A stretch of 33,700 nt of DNA from the NCBI GenBank assembly GCA_025965695.1, contig JAOPWM010000310.1:1-33700 (forward strand), read 5' to 3'. A program made the translations under genes and the position numbers. This document shows positions 6,280 to 19,289 of this stretch, in pieces (the stretch's first letter is position 1; each line of letters begins with the position of its first letter). The stretch is from Blastococcus sp. (lineage in GTDB: Bacteria > Actinomycetota > Actinomycetes > Mycobacteriales > Geodermatophilaceae). The notes under the pieces were generated by a model that had not been told where the DNA came from, did not search any database, and saw only the letters and a list, made by a program, of their open reading frames with translations.

Positions 6280-7293
6280 ATGCGTGCTGTGCGCTTCCAC
6301 GGCGTGGGCCGGCCGCTGGCCGTCGAGGACGTCGACCGGCCGCGGCCCGGCCCCGGGGACGTGCTGATCGACGTGGCGGCGGCCGGTGTCTGCGGCACCG
6401 AGCTGCACTTCCTGGACGGCCTGCTCACCCCGGCTCGGACACCGATCACCCTCGGCCATGAGGTCGCGGGCGTCGTCGCCGAGGTAGGCGAGGCCGTCGA
6501 GGACGTCGCCGTCGGGGACCGCGTCGACGTCCATTACCTGCACGCCTGCGGCGCCTGCCGGTGGTGTCGTACCGGTGATGACCACCTGTGTGACGCTCCC
6601 CTCGGCTTCCTGGCCTTCGTCAGCGACGGGGGTTTCGCCGAGCAGATCGTCGTGCCCGCGTCCGCGACCGTGGCCGTCCCCGATGGCCTCGACCTCCCGG
6701 CCGCAGCCGTCCTGTGCTGCAGCGGCACCACGGCGCTGCACGCAGTCGACATGGCCGGCGTCGTGGCAGGTGCGACGGCGGTCGTCTACGGCACGGGCGG
6801 GGTGGGCCTGGCACTGGTGCAGGTGCTGAAAGAGGCGGGGGCGCGACCCATCGCGGTTGCCCGGAACCCCGAGCGGCTCGCGCTCGCGCGGGAACTGGGT
6901 GCCGAGACGACGGTGAACGCCGCCACCGAGGACGTCACTGCCGCGATCCGGGAGGCGACAGGCGGCATCGGGGCCGACGTCGTGTTCGAGCTGGTCGGCA
7001 CGAGGAAGACCAGTGCCGCTGCGCTCGCCTCCCTCGGCAAACGCGGCACCCTCGTCTACGTGGGTTACAGCTTCGACCGGGTGGAGATCGACCCGCTGTC
7101 GCTCGTCGTGCCGGAACAGCGCATCGTGACCTCGGTGGGCAACCGCCGTTCCGAGCTGGTCGAGGCGCTGGATCTGGCCGCACGGGGCCGGCTGCACACC
7201 ACCGTCACGACGCATCCGCTGGAGGACGCGGCGCGCGTCCTGCAGGACCTTCGGGCCGGCCGCGTCCTCGGACGTGCGGTGCTCGTCCCGTAG
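6280..7293 (+). CDS. Zinc-dependent MDR alcohol dehydrogenase under TPP riboswitch control
   Basis: A 337-residue zinc MDR oxidoreductase with both metal sites visible. Catalytic zinc ligands are Cys38 (GVCGTELH) and His60-Glu61 (GHE); the structural zinc site is Cys90, Cys93, Cys96 and Cys104 (HACGACRWC...C). The Rossmann motif YGTGGVGLALVQV binds NAD(P). The start is the ATG at 6280, which lies at the correct distance from the GGGAGG of the riboswitch. The longer reading frame begins inside the riboswitch and is not used. Riboswitch control ties it to thiamine metabolism, for example oxidation or reduction of a thiamine precursor alcohol or aldehyde (HMP, hydroxyethylthiazole) or of thiamine itself. 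This role is inference; the fold alone fits many alcohols. Confidence 0.93.
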   Translation: MRAVRFHGVGRPLAVEDVDRPRPGPGDVLIDVAAAGVCGTELHFLDGLLTPARTPITLGHEVAGVVAEVGEAVEDVAVGDRVDVHYLHACGACRWCRTGDDHLCDAPLGFLAFVSDGGFAEQIVVPASATVAVPDGLDLPAAAVLCCSGTTALHAVDMAGVVAGATAVVYGTGGVGLALVQVLKEAGARPIAVARNPERLALARELGAETTVNAATEDVTAAIREATGGIGADVVFELVGTRKTSAAALASLGKRGTLVYVGYSFDRVEIDPLSLVVPEQRIVTSVGNRRSELVEALDLAARGRLHTTVTTHPLEDAARVLQDLRAGRVLGRAVLVP

Positions 7294-7314
7294 GAGCGTG
7301 CGGACGTCGCGGAG

Positions 7315-7339
7315 CGTCCGTCGCCCGCTGCTGACCTGC
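7315..7339 (+). repeat. 25-base direct repeat, copy 2 (downstream of the dehydrogenase)
   Basis: It matches 3693-3717 at 22 of 25 positions (cgtccgtcgccc, then gct instead of acc, then gctgacctgc). It overlaps the left arm of the inverted repeat at 7333-7368. Confidence 0.5.
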
Positions 7340-7368
7340 CTGTCGCGCGAAGACGTGCACGGCAGGTC
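7333..7368 (+). terminator. Inverted repeat after the dehydrogenase, possible terminator
   Basis: A perfect 8-base inverted repeat (gacctgcc at 7333-7340, ggcaggtc at 7361-7368) with a 20-base loop lies 40 bases past the stop codon. There is no U-tract and the loop is long, so it could equally be an operator for the next gene. Confidence 0.35.
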
Positions 7369-7395
7369 GGCCTGGGCGGCTGTTTCAGTTGATGC

Positions 7396-7426
7396 TTGAC
7401 GCTCTCTCCATCCTGGGAAATACCGT
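7396..7426 (+). promoter_or_regulatory. Candidate promoter for the cyclopropane fatty-acid synthase gene (leaderless)
   Basis: TTGACG at 7396-7401 and TACCGT (TANNNT) at 7421-7426 are separated by 19 bases. The ATG begins seven bases after the -10 box and no Shine-Dalgarno sequence precedes it, which together suggest a leaderless mRNA. Confidence 0.38.
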
Positions 7427-7432
7427 GAGCGG

Positions 7433-8752
7433 ATGGCTTCAGGAGTGGCCGGCCGCCTCGCGCCGCTGATGACCCAGTTGCTGGGGACGGCCCTGACATA
7501 CCGGTTGCGCGGCTGGGACGGCAGCGAAGCCGGGCCGCCCGACGCGTCAGCGACCGTCGTCCTCCGGTCCCGCCGCGCACTCCGCACCCTGTTGTGGCAG
7601 CCCGACGAGCTCGGACTGGCACGGGCCTTCGTGGCGGGGGATCTCGACGTCGAGGGCGACATCTACGCGGCGCTGGCCTCCCCGGGCCTGGTCGCCAAAC
7701 TCTCGAGCAACGAGGGGCTGGGCCTCACCACGGGTGAGAAGGTGCGGGCGTTGGTGACCCTGGCCGCGCTGGGGGCGATCGGCCGCCGGCCACCGCTGCC
7801 GCCCGAAGAAGTGGTCCGCCCGAGGCTGCGGGGCCGGATGCGGCACGATGAGCGCTCCGACGCCGCCGCCATCAGTCACCACTACGACGTCAGCAACGAC
7901 TTCTACGCCCTCGTCCTCGGGCCGTCGATGGCCTACTCCTGCGCCTACTGGGCGCGCCCCCCGTCGTCCGACTTCGGTCTGGAGGAGGCTCAGGGGGAGA
8001 AGCTGGAGCTCATCTGCCGCAAGCTCGCGTTGCGGCCCGGCCAGCGGCTGCTCGATGTCGGCTGCGGCTGGGGCGGCCTGGTGCTGCACGCAGCACGCGA
8101 ATTCGGGGTGGATGCCGTGGGGGTCACCCTGTCGCAGGAGCAGACGCAGTTCGCCCGGGCGCGGGTCAGCGCCGCGGGGCTCGCCGACCGGGTGGAGATC
8201 CGCCTTCAGGACTACCGGGCGGTCGACGACGGCCCGTACGACGCGGTCGCGTCAGTCGGGATGGCCGAGCACGTCGGCTCCAGCCAGCTCGGCGTCTACG
8301 CCGCGGCGCTGCGGGGCCTCATCGCTCCCGGGGGGCGGCTGCTGCACCACGCGATCGCGTCGCACCCCGAGCCCACGGGGATCGAAGAGCCGCCGAGGTC
8401 GTCGTTCATCGACCGGTACGTGTTCCCGGACGGCGAGCTCGAGCCCTTGGGCGCGACGATCACCGCACTGGACCGGGCAGGGTTCGAGGTGCGGGACGTG
8501 GAGAACCTGCGCTAGCACTACGTCCTCACCCTGCGGGCGTGGGTGTCGCGGCTCGAGGAGAACTGGGACGCTGCTGTGGCGCTCACCTCCGCCGGTCGGG
8601 CCCGGGTGTGGCGGATCTACATGGTGGCGTCGGCGCTGGCGTTCCAGTTCGGGGACATCACCGTGAACCAGACTCTCGCCGTCGCCCGCACCCCGGACGG
8701 GCGCAGCGGGATGCCGCTGACGAGGGACGGCCTGCTCCCGGGCCCACGGTGA
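7433..8752 (+). pseudogene. Cyclopropane-fatty-acyl-phospholipid synthase interrupted by an in-frame amber codon
   Basis: SAM-dependent synthase that would add a methylene bridge to unsaturated membrane acyl chains. Codons 1-360 encode the N-terminal domain and the methyltransferase core: YSCAYW, LLDVGCGWGGLVLHAA (SAM site), GVTLSQEQ, GMAEHVG and LLHHAIASH. At codon 361 (8513-8515) there is a TAG. The same frame then continues for 79 further family-like codons (HYVLTLRAWVSRLEENWDAA and on to a TGA at 8750). A typical homologue has a charged residue here (LREHY or similar), and GAG to TAG is a one-base change. The residues beyond the stop include the Tyr-x-x-TL-x-AW motif that in E. coli Cfa holds an active-site tyrosine, so the truncated 360-residue protein should be inactive. 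A sequencing error or readthrough are alternatives. Confidence 0.85.
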
Positions 8753-8878
8753 CCTCCGACCGAAGCGCGCCGCCGTGGTCGGAAAGGTAGGTCCGCGAGT
8801 ACCACCCGTGCCTGCTCGAGCCGCCCGTCCGTCGTCCTCTCGCCAGGCGCTGTGCCGCGGCGAAGCCGGCCGCGCGCT

Positions 8879-14395
<5,517 letters not shown>

Positions 14396-14618
14396 CCGAG
14401 CGACCCCCTATCGGTGCATCCCGGCTGTGGTCGTCGGAACGGCCGAGACGTGTCACGGGGGAGGAGCGGGAATCGCCCTCACCACGAGATCCGGGTTGTC
14501 TGGGCAGCATCGTGCGAGCACGGTGGGCAGTCAATTCCGGGACAGGTGCAGGCGTTCGAGGCTGCCCGCCCCGATGCCTGCGGGGTAGAACGCTCGAGCC
14601 TGGTCACCGGCCCGCCGC

Positions 14619-14972
14619 TCACGGTGGATCGAGGGCCGACTCGTTCTGGTCGTGGCGCAGATCTGCCTCCACCAGCGCCGTCGCGCCCGCCGAACGGACG
14701 TCGACGGAGCGGGTGCGCTCCCGAAGGCGGTCGAGCATCTCCGTGTCGCCCGTGGGCACGCTGGCGGCCAGGTGGGAGGCCGCACAGACCTGGGGGTCTT
14801 CCAGTACGGCGTCCACCAGCCTCGTCCGCGATCCCGCCGGCAGGTGTCCCGATTCGACGTGCATGGCGGAGCGGACCACGTCCGGGTCATCCGTCCGGCT
14901 GATTTGTGCGGCGGCGACCAGATGGCCGTCGACCTCTATCTGGAGCTCATGGGGATCGGGAGAACAGGTCAT
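14619..14972 (-). CDS. Conserved-looking hypothetical protein (117 residues)
   Basis: The most protein-like part of a longer minus-strand frame starts at the ATG at 14972 (MTCSPDPHELQIEVDGHLVA). It is an alpha/beta-looking soluble protein without signal peptide or membrane segment. Segments such as HVESGHLPAGSRTRLVDAVL and ASVPTGDTEMLDRLRERT read as a real coding sequence with high third-position GC. I do not recognise a named family and see no catalytic motif. The Shine-Dalgarno sequence is weak. The carboxylase gene follows on the same strand after 223 bases in which I see no gene or clear hairpin. The upstream extension to 15305 is arginine-rich and not protein-like. Confidence 0.55.
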   Translation of the reverse strand: MTCSPDPHELQIEVDGHLVAAAQISRTDDPDVVRSAMHVESGHLPAGSRTRLVDAVLEDPQVCAASHLAASVPTGDTEMLDRLRERTRSVDVRSAGATALVEADLRHDQNESALDPP

Positions 14973-15186
14973 GGAGGGCTTCTTCGGGGCGCGAGATGGG
15001 GGAGTCCAGGTCGTTGGCGCGACTTCTCTCACGATCTGTCGGCCACCTGGCAGTCCGATGACATCCCGCTGGGTGGCGGATGTGAGCCGCACGTGTCGAT
15101 CGCGAGGCCGGCCGATCACGCAGTGACCATGCTCGGCGTACCCGGCCGACTCGTCCGTCGTCCGCCGCAGCCCGCGGCGGGCGCTC

Positions 15187-15654
15187 TCAGTCCAGTGCGA
15201 TGGTGACGTGAGCCGGCAACGGGTCGTCGCCCGAGTGCGTGAAGACGCTCCGGCCCGGCAACCCGTAGAGGTGGAGCGCTCGCGCGCCCTCCGGGATGGG
15301 CCCATCGAACGTGGAGTTGTAGATCATCCGTCCGAACGGTCCACCACCGCCGCCACCGCCCTGCCGAAAACGGTGGAAGCCACCGAGGTCGTCACGGAGG
15401 GCGAGTCGGACGTTGGAATGTTTGGCCTGGACGCCCAGGCCCGGCTCGACGGTCAGGACCGTCACGGAGTCGGGCCAGCCGATGATGGCGATGATGAGCA
15501 TCGGCCCTAGGCCGGGAACGATGAACGTGCTCGCAGGGGCGGCGAGCCGGCGGACGTCCGTTCCGGATGCGAGCCAATTCTCGACGTCGTCACCAAGCCC
15601 TGTGCTCTCCACGCACCTCACGGTAACCGTGGGATAACCCAGAGTCCGGGGCAC
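15187..15654 (-). CDS. Hypothetical protein with a glycine run
   Basis: A 155-residue frame from a GTG at 15654. It has a hydrophobic patch near 45-58 (VPGLGPMLIIAIIGW), then VLTVEPGLGVQAKHSNVRLALRD, a run of seven glycines (about residues 99-105) and a C-terminal half with FDGPIPEGARALHLYGLPG. The composition is protein-like but I recognise no family. The hydrophobic patch is too short and proline-broken to be a confident membrane helix. The 214 bases between this and the next gene (14973-15186) show no further convincing gene. Confidence 0.5.
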   Translation of the reverse strand: MPRTLGYPTVTVRCVESTGLGDDVENWLASGTDVRRLAAPASTFIVPGLGPMLIIAIIGWPDSVTVLTVEPGLGVQAKHSNVRLALRDDLGGFHRFRQGGGGGGGPFGRMIYNSTFDGPIPEGARALHLYGLPGRSVFTHSGDDPLPAHVTIALD

Positions 15655-15743
15655 GCGTGTGGCCTTCGCTACACCATGCAGGTGCCGGCCGGCCGCCTCG
15701 AATGCTTCGTTCGGGCGCAGCGCAGTCGAACGTTCAGAAGCGC

Positions 15744-15905
15744 TCAGTCGACCAGTTCGGTGCAGCTTCGGCAGGCATAGGAGTCCGCCGCGTCCTGGCC
15801 CGACCAGGGACGGTTCAGATCGACGGCGACGAGTTCAGCTCCGCACAGCGCCAGACATCGGTTCGGCTGCTGCGGGTCGACCGCATGCGACGTGGCGATC
15901 GGCAT
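15744..15905 (-). CDS. Small cysteine-rich (zinc-ribbon-like) protein
   Basis: Fifty-three residues from the ATG at 15905: MPIATSHAVDPQQPNRCLAL, then CGAELVAVDLNRPW and a C-terminal YACRSCTELVD. The paired cysteines (RCLALCG and CRSC) and the HAVDP and LCGA segments resemble short actinobacterial zinc-ribbon proteins of unknown function. An upstream in-frame ATG at 15944 is possible. No Shine-Dalgarno sequence is clear. Flanking bases 15655-15743 and 15906-16100 hold nothing else I can support. Confidence 0.5.
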   Translation of the reverse strand: MPIATSHAVDPQQPNRCLALCGAELVAVDLNRPWSGQDAADSYACRSCTELVD

Positions 15906-16100
15906 CCACGTCGTGAGTAACCGGCCCCAGCCGGTGAGCGCCATGGAGGGCGTCGCCGACTGTGTCGATCGAGGCCCGGGCTGTCTGGGTTCCACAGCAG
16001 ATACGTCGACCAGGTACGCCCGGGAGTTGATCTCGCATTTTCGTTGGGTGACATCTGTGCAGGCGATGGCAGGAGCGCGGTCGACCGCACCCTCCCACCC

Positions 16101-16640
16101 TCAGCGACTGTCGGCAGCCCGGGCTGACCGAGCGCGGATGGTCGCGACGGTCGCCCACAGCGCGGCCACGACCAGAACGCCGACGTCGACCAGCAGCAGG
16201 TTCCGTCCGTAGGCGCGGGGCAGGAACGACGGGTTCGCCGGGTCGGCTCCGACGCCCAGGACGAACGGTAGCGCGATCAGGGCGAGGAGCCCCGCGACGG
16301 CAGCGCCCACCACGACCGCCGGCCGGGCCGCGGCCGGAAGCACCCGTGTTGCGAGCCACCCCAGGCCGATCCAGATCGGCGCGATCACCAGGTCGTGCAG
16401 CAGCGCACTGCCGACGAACCAGGTCAGCCAGGAGCCGAGCGGCACCCGGCTGCCTGCCGTGAGCAGGCCGTAGACCCCGTAGACGACCGCGGCCAGGCCC
16501 GGCAGCACGAACAGCCACCGCCACCACGGGCGCAACGACGAGGTCGCCGGGCGCGCAGGGTCGGACGCGTACGGGTCGTCCGGCACGAGCGCGGCGGCCC
16601 GGTCGTCGGGCCCGTGGGCGGCTTCCGTCGAGAGGCTCAT
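16101..16640 (-). CDS. Small polytopic membrane protein of the molybdopterin operon
   Basis: A 179-residue protein with an acidic soluble N-terminus (about 1-45) and four hydrophobic stretches, from WLFVLPGLAAVVYGVYGLL to LLLVDVGVLVVAALWATVA. The C-terminus is basic. The ATG at 16640 overlaps the TGA of the molybdopterin gene (ATGA), so the two are translationally coupled and this is the last gene of the operon. No enzymatic motif is visible; a role as membrane partner of the oxidoreductase is inference from position. Confidence 0.8.
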   Translation of the reverse strand: MSLSTEAAHGPDDRAAALVPDDPYASDPARPATSSLRPWWRWLFVLPGLAAVVYGVYGLLTAGSRVPLGSWLTWFVGSALLHDLVIAPIWIGLGWLATRVLPAAARPAVVVGAAVAGLLALIALPFVLGVGADPANPSFLPRAYGRNLLLVDVGVLVVAALWATVATIRARSARAADSR

Positions 16641-17869
16641 ACCGGCGTCACCTTGGTGACCCACTTCGTCTGCAGAACCCCTGGCCGGTTCGGCGCGATC
16701 AGCCGCACCGGGTAGCCGTGGTCGGGGTCGAGCGGCGATCCGTTGAGGCCCGTGGCGAGCAGCGTGCGCGGACTGGCCGCGTGCGGCGGGGCCACCGTCG
16801 ACTTCCGGTAGAGACCGCGCTCCTGCAGGGATTCGACGGTGACCTCGGTGTCGCGGGGGAGGGCCGCCTTCTCCAGGAGGTCACCGAGCCGGACGCCGGT
16901 CCAGGTGGCCGAGGCACTCCAGCCCTCGACACAGGTGATCGGCAGGCGTTCGGAGCGTTGCGGGAAGGCCGCCAGGTCGACCAGGGTGAGCTCCAGTCGG
17001 TTCGGCCCCTCGACGACCAGGCGGTAGTCGGCGCCGACGTCGGGCACCCGGGCTCGCTGCGCGGTCTGCCGTACCGGCAGGCCCTGGGGGCCGAGGCCAG
17101 GGACGCGGGGGGACAGCACCGAGACCGCCCCCAGCGGGGAGAAGCTCTGGCCGACGGTGGTCAGCGTGACCGCGCCGACGCCCAGGCCGGCGGCGACCAC
17201 GAAGGCCCGCCGGGAGACGCTCTGGTACTCGGCGGCGGAGTCCACCGCGGCACGCTCGACCGCCTGCTCCTCGGTCAGGCCGGCGGCGGCACCCGCAGTT
17301 CCGCGGCGGGCCAGGCCGCGCCGGATCTCCGGGGCCTTCGCCCCCACGTGCACCGCGACAGCACCGATGGCGAGCCAGCCGGTCCAGTAGTGCGTCGTCG
17401 TGAAGAAGAAGGTCCACGGGTACCACTCGGCGATATTGATCAGGCCGGTGAGCAGTTGCATCGCGCAGGCGCCGACCAGCACCAGGATCGACAGCCGGCT
17501 GACCGCCCGCGACACCGAACCGGCCGGCGGCCACTCGAACAGCTTCGGGTAGACGGTCCACAGCTTGACCAGGAGCAGGGGGATCGCCGCGAGGCCGGTG
17601 GCCACGTGCACGCCCTGGGTGACCCGGTAGAGCCAGGCCGGGGACGCCGGCCAGTAGAACCAGCCCGGCGGATTCTGGATCAGATGGCTCGTCAACCCGG
17701 TGAGGAAGCAGACCGTGAACGCCAGGCCCAGCCACAGGCCGACGCGGGCGGCCCGGCGCTCGGAGTGCAGCGGGCTGCTGAAGGTCCCCTCGCGGAACGG
17801 GCCGTGGCGCGCTCCCTCGGGCGGACCGGGCAGCCGGGCCCCCAGCAGCCGGTCCAGGCCGCTGCTCAT
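16637..17869 (-). CDS. Membrane-anchored molybdopterin-dependent (sulfite oxidase-like) oxidoreductase
   Basis: A 410-residue fusion. Residues about 40-180 contain four membrane helices with histidines in LTSHLIQ, TQGVHVATG, TTTHYWTGW and AVAVHVGAK, which look like heme b ligands of a cytochrome b-type subunit. At about 215-240 there is a further helix preceded by SRRAFVV, an internal twin-arginine-like motif. The C-terminal half is a sulfite oxidase-family molybdopterin domain with the cofactor cysteine Cys313 in LPITCVEGW. The domain is truncated relative to full sulfite oxidases, as in MsrP-like reductases. The arrangement predicts electron transfer between the quinone pool or heme and an extracytoplasmic molybdenum site. 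The ATG at 17869 overlaps the preceding stop (ATGA). The substrate is unknown. Confidence 0.88.
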   Translation of the reverse strand: MSSGLDRLLGARLPGPPEGARHGPFREGTFSSPLHSERRAARVGLWLGLAFTVCFLTGLTSHLIQNPPGWFYWPASPAWLYRVTQGVHVATGLAAIPLLLVKLWTVYPKLFEWPPAGSVSRAVSRLSILVLVGACAMQLLTGLINIAEWYPWTFFFTTTHYWTGWLAIGAVAVHVGAKAPEIRRGLARRGTAGAAAGLTEEQAVERAAVDSAAEYQSVSRRAFVVAAGLGVGAVTLTTVGQSFSPLGAVSVLSPRVPGLGPQGLPVRQTAQRARVPDVGADYRLVVEGPNRLELTLVDLAAFPQRSERLPITCVEGWSASATWTGVRLGDLLEKAALPRDTEVTVESLQERGLYRKSTVAPPHAASPRTLLATGLNGSPLDPDHGYPVRLIAPNRPGVLQTKWVTKVTPV

Positions 17870-18528
17870 TCCAGGCCCAGAGCGGTCGCCACGGAGGCCA
17901 CCAACCGAGCGGTACGGCTGTGCGGCGCGCAGTCGGCCGCCACCGCCATCGCATCGGGGAAGTGGTCGATGTCGGTCAGCTGCGGGAGGTCCAGCACGGT
18001 CAGCCCGGTCGCCTCCAGGGCGGCCCGGGTGCGCACCGCGGTGTCCTCGCGCGACATCGGCACCGTCGCCAGCACCGCCGCCGAAGCCGCGCTGTGCAGC
18101 CCGAGCGCCCACCAGCCGCCGTCCGGCGCCGTCCCGAGGACCGCGTTCCCCGGACCCGCGGACTCCAGCAGCTCCGAGCAGTGCGTCAGCAGCTCCGGCG
18201 TCACCTGCGGGGTGTCCATGCCGATGAGCAGCGTCGGCACGGAGCCAGCGGTCATCGCGTCGGCGAAGGCCGCCGCGAGGCGGGTGCCGAGATCGCCGTC
18301 GGTCTGCGGCACGACGGTGAAGCCGTCGAGCTCGAGCTCGCCCGGTGCGCCGTCCAGGACGACGACCCGGGAGGTCACCGGTGTGGCTCGTACCGCGTCG
18401 AGGGTGTCGCCCACCGCCGCGGCGGCGATCCCGGCGGCCTGCTCGGGCGTGCACGGCGGGCTCAGCCGGGTTTTGCTCCGCCCCGGCACCGGCGCCTTCG
18501 TGATCACGAGAACCTGCACGGCGCTCAT
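17866..18528 (-). CDS. DUF2064 / TIGR04282-type glycosyltransferase-like protein
   Basis: A 220-residue nucleotidyl/glycosyl-transferase-like protein of the DUF2064 group, which has a GT-A-like fold. Recognisable parts are VLVITKAPVPGRSKTRLSPP near the N-terminus, GMDTPQVTPELL (the aspartate motif) and GTAPDGGWWALGL. In other bacteria this family lies next to GT2 enzymes, as here. The ATG at 18528 overlaps the GT2 stop and its own stop overlaps the molybdopterin gene, each by four bases. Acceptor and donor are unknown. Confidence 0.88.
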   Translation of the reverse strand: MSAVQVLVITKAPVPGRSKTRLSPPCTPEQAAGIAAAAVGDTLDAVRATPVTSRVVVLDGAPGELELDGFTVVPQTDGDLGTRLAAAFADAMTAGSVPTLLIGMDTPQVTPELLTHCSELLESAGPGNAVLGTAPDGGWWALGLHSAASAAVLATVPMSREDTAVRTRAALEATGLTVLDLPQLTDIDHFPDAMAVAADCAPHSRTARLVASVATALGLE

Positions 18529-19202
18529 CGGGTCAGCACCCCGCGCATGTCCCGGATCGTGCGCACGGTCCCGAGGACCGTGCCGGTCACCTTGGACGTG
18601 CTGCCCGCGGTCCGGGGGCCGTAGTCGACGTCGACCTCGCGCACGCGCCAGCCGGCGTCCGCAGCACGGATCACCATCTCCAGCGGGTAGCCGAACCGCC
18701 GGTCGGTGAGGCCGAGCCCCAGCAGGGCCTCGCGCCGGCCTGCCCGCATGGGACCGAGGTCGTTGAGCCGCAGTCCGGTGCGGGTGCGCAGCATGCGGGC
18801 GAGCGCCACGTTGGCGACCCGGGCGTGCAGCGGCCAGGCGCCCCGGGCCGGGCGGCGGCGTCCGAGAACGAGGTCGTACTCCCCGGCGCGCACCGGGTCG
18901 AGGACCCGGGGCAGCTGCGCGGGGTCCATCGAGCCGTCGGCGTCGCAGAAGCAGACGAACTCGGCCGTCGCCGCTTCCAGACCCGCGTGGGCGGCGGCGC
19001 CGAACCCCCGCTGCGGGACGGGGACGACGGTCGCGCCGTGCTCGGCGGCGATCTCCGCGGACCCGTCGGTCGACCCGTCGTCGGCCACGATCGCCCGGTA
19101 GCCGGCCGGCAGCCGGGAGAGCACCCAGGGGAGGGACGCTGCCTCGTCGAGGCAGGGGAGGACGACGTCGGCGAGCGGGGAGTCCTGAGGATTCGTCGCC
19201 AT
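18525..19202 (-). CDS. GT2 family (dolichol-phosphate-mannose-synthase-like) glycosyltransferase
   Basis: A 225-residue GT-A glycosyltransferase with VVLPCLDEAASLPWVLSRLP, VADDGSTDGS, the metal-binding FCDADGSMDP and YPLEMVIRAADAGWRVREVDV. It has no membrane helix, so it is likely cytoplasmic or peripheral and transfers sugar from an NDP-sugar to a lipid or small acceptor. The ATG at 19202 has no good Shine-Dalgarno sequence. It is the first gene of the four-gene operon and lies 87 bases from the divergent membrane protein gene. Confidence 0.92.
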   Translation of the reverse strand: MATNPQDSPLADVVLPCLDEAASLPWVLSRLPAGYRAIVADDGSTDGSAEIAAEHGATVVPVPQRGFGAAAHAGLEAATAEFVCFCDADGSMDPAQLPRVLDPVRAGEYDLVLGRRRPARGAWPLHARVANVALARMLRTRTGLRLNDLGPMRAGRREALLGLGLTDRRFGYPLEMVIRAADAGWRVREVDVDYGPRTAGSTSKVTGTVLGTVRTIRDMRGVLTR

Positions 19203-19276
19203 GTCCGTGTATTCGCGTCGGAGCCCATTTCGGTTCACCTGCCCGAGCAGACCCGACGCCTGCCCGCCCAGGCACA

Positions 19277-19282
19277 TACTCT
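19277..19282 (+). promoter_or_regulatory. Candidate -10 box (TACTCT) for the polytopic membrane protein gene
   Basis: TACTCT fits TANNNT and lies seven bases before the ATG at 19290, with no Shine-Dalgarno sequence. That arrangement suggests a leaderless transcript. No clear -35 box is seen. Confidence 0.33.
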
Positions 19283-19289
19283 GCGGCTG

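Noticed and set aside
8753-8878. Possible small gene or terminator between the cyclopropane synthase and the carboxylase
   Set aside because: No protein-like frame with a start signal and no stable inverted repeat of useful length was found by eye.
14973-15305. N-terminal extension of the 117-residue hypothetical protein
   Set aside because: Arginine- and threonine-rich translation that overlaps another gene and lacks the codon pattern of the part after 14972.
16718-18709. 663-residue plus-strand frame over the molybdopterin operon
   Set aside because: Antisense shadow; low-complexity arginine, glycine and glutamine-rich translation, while the minus strand has four recognisable coupled genes.
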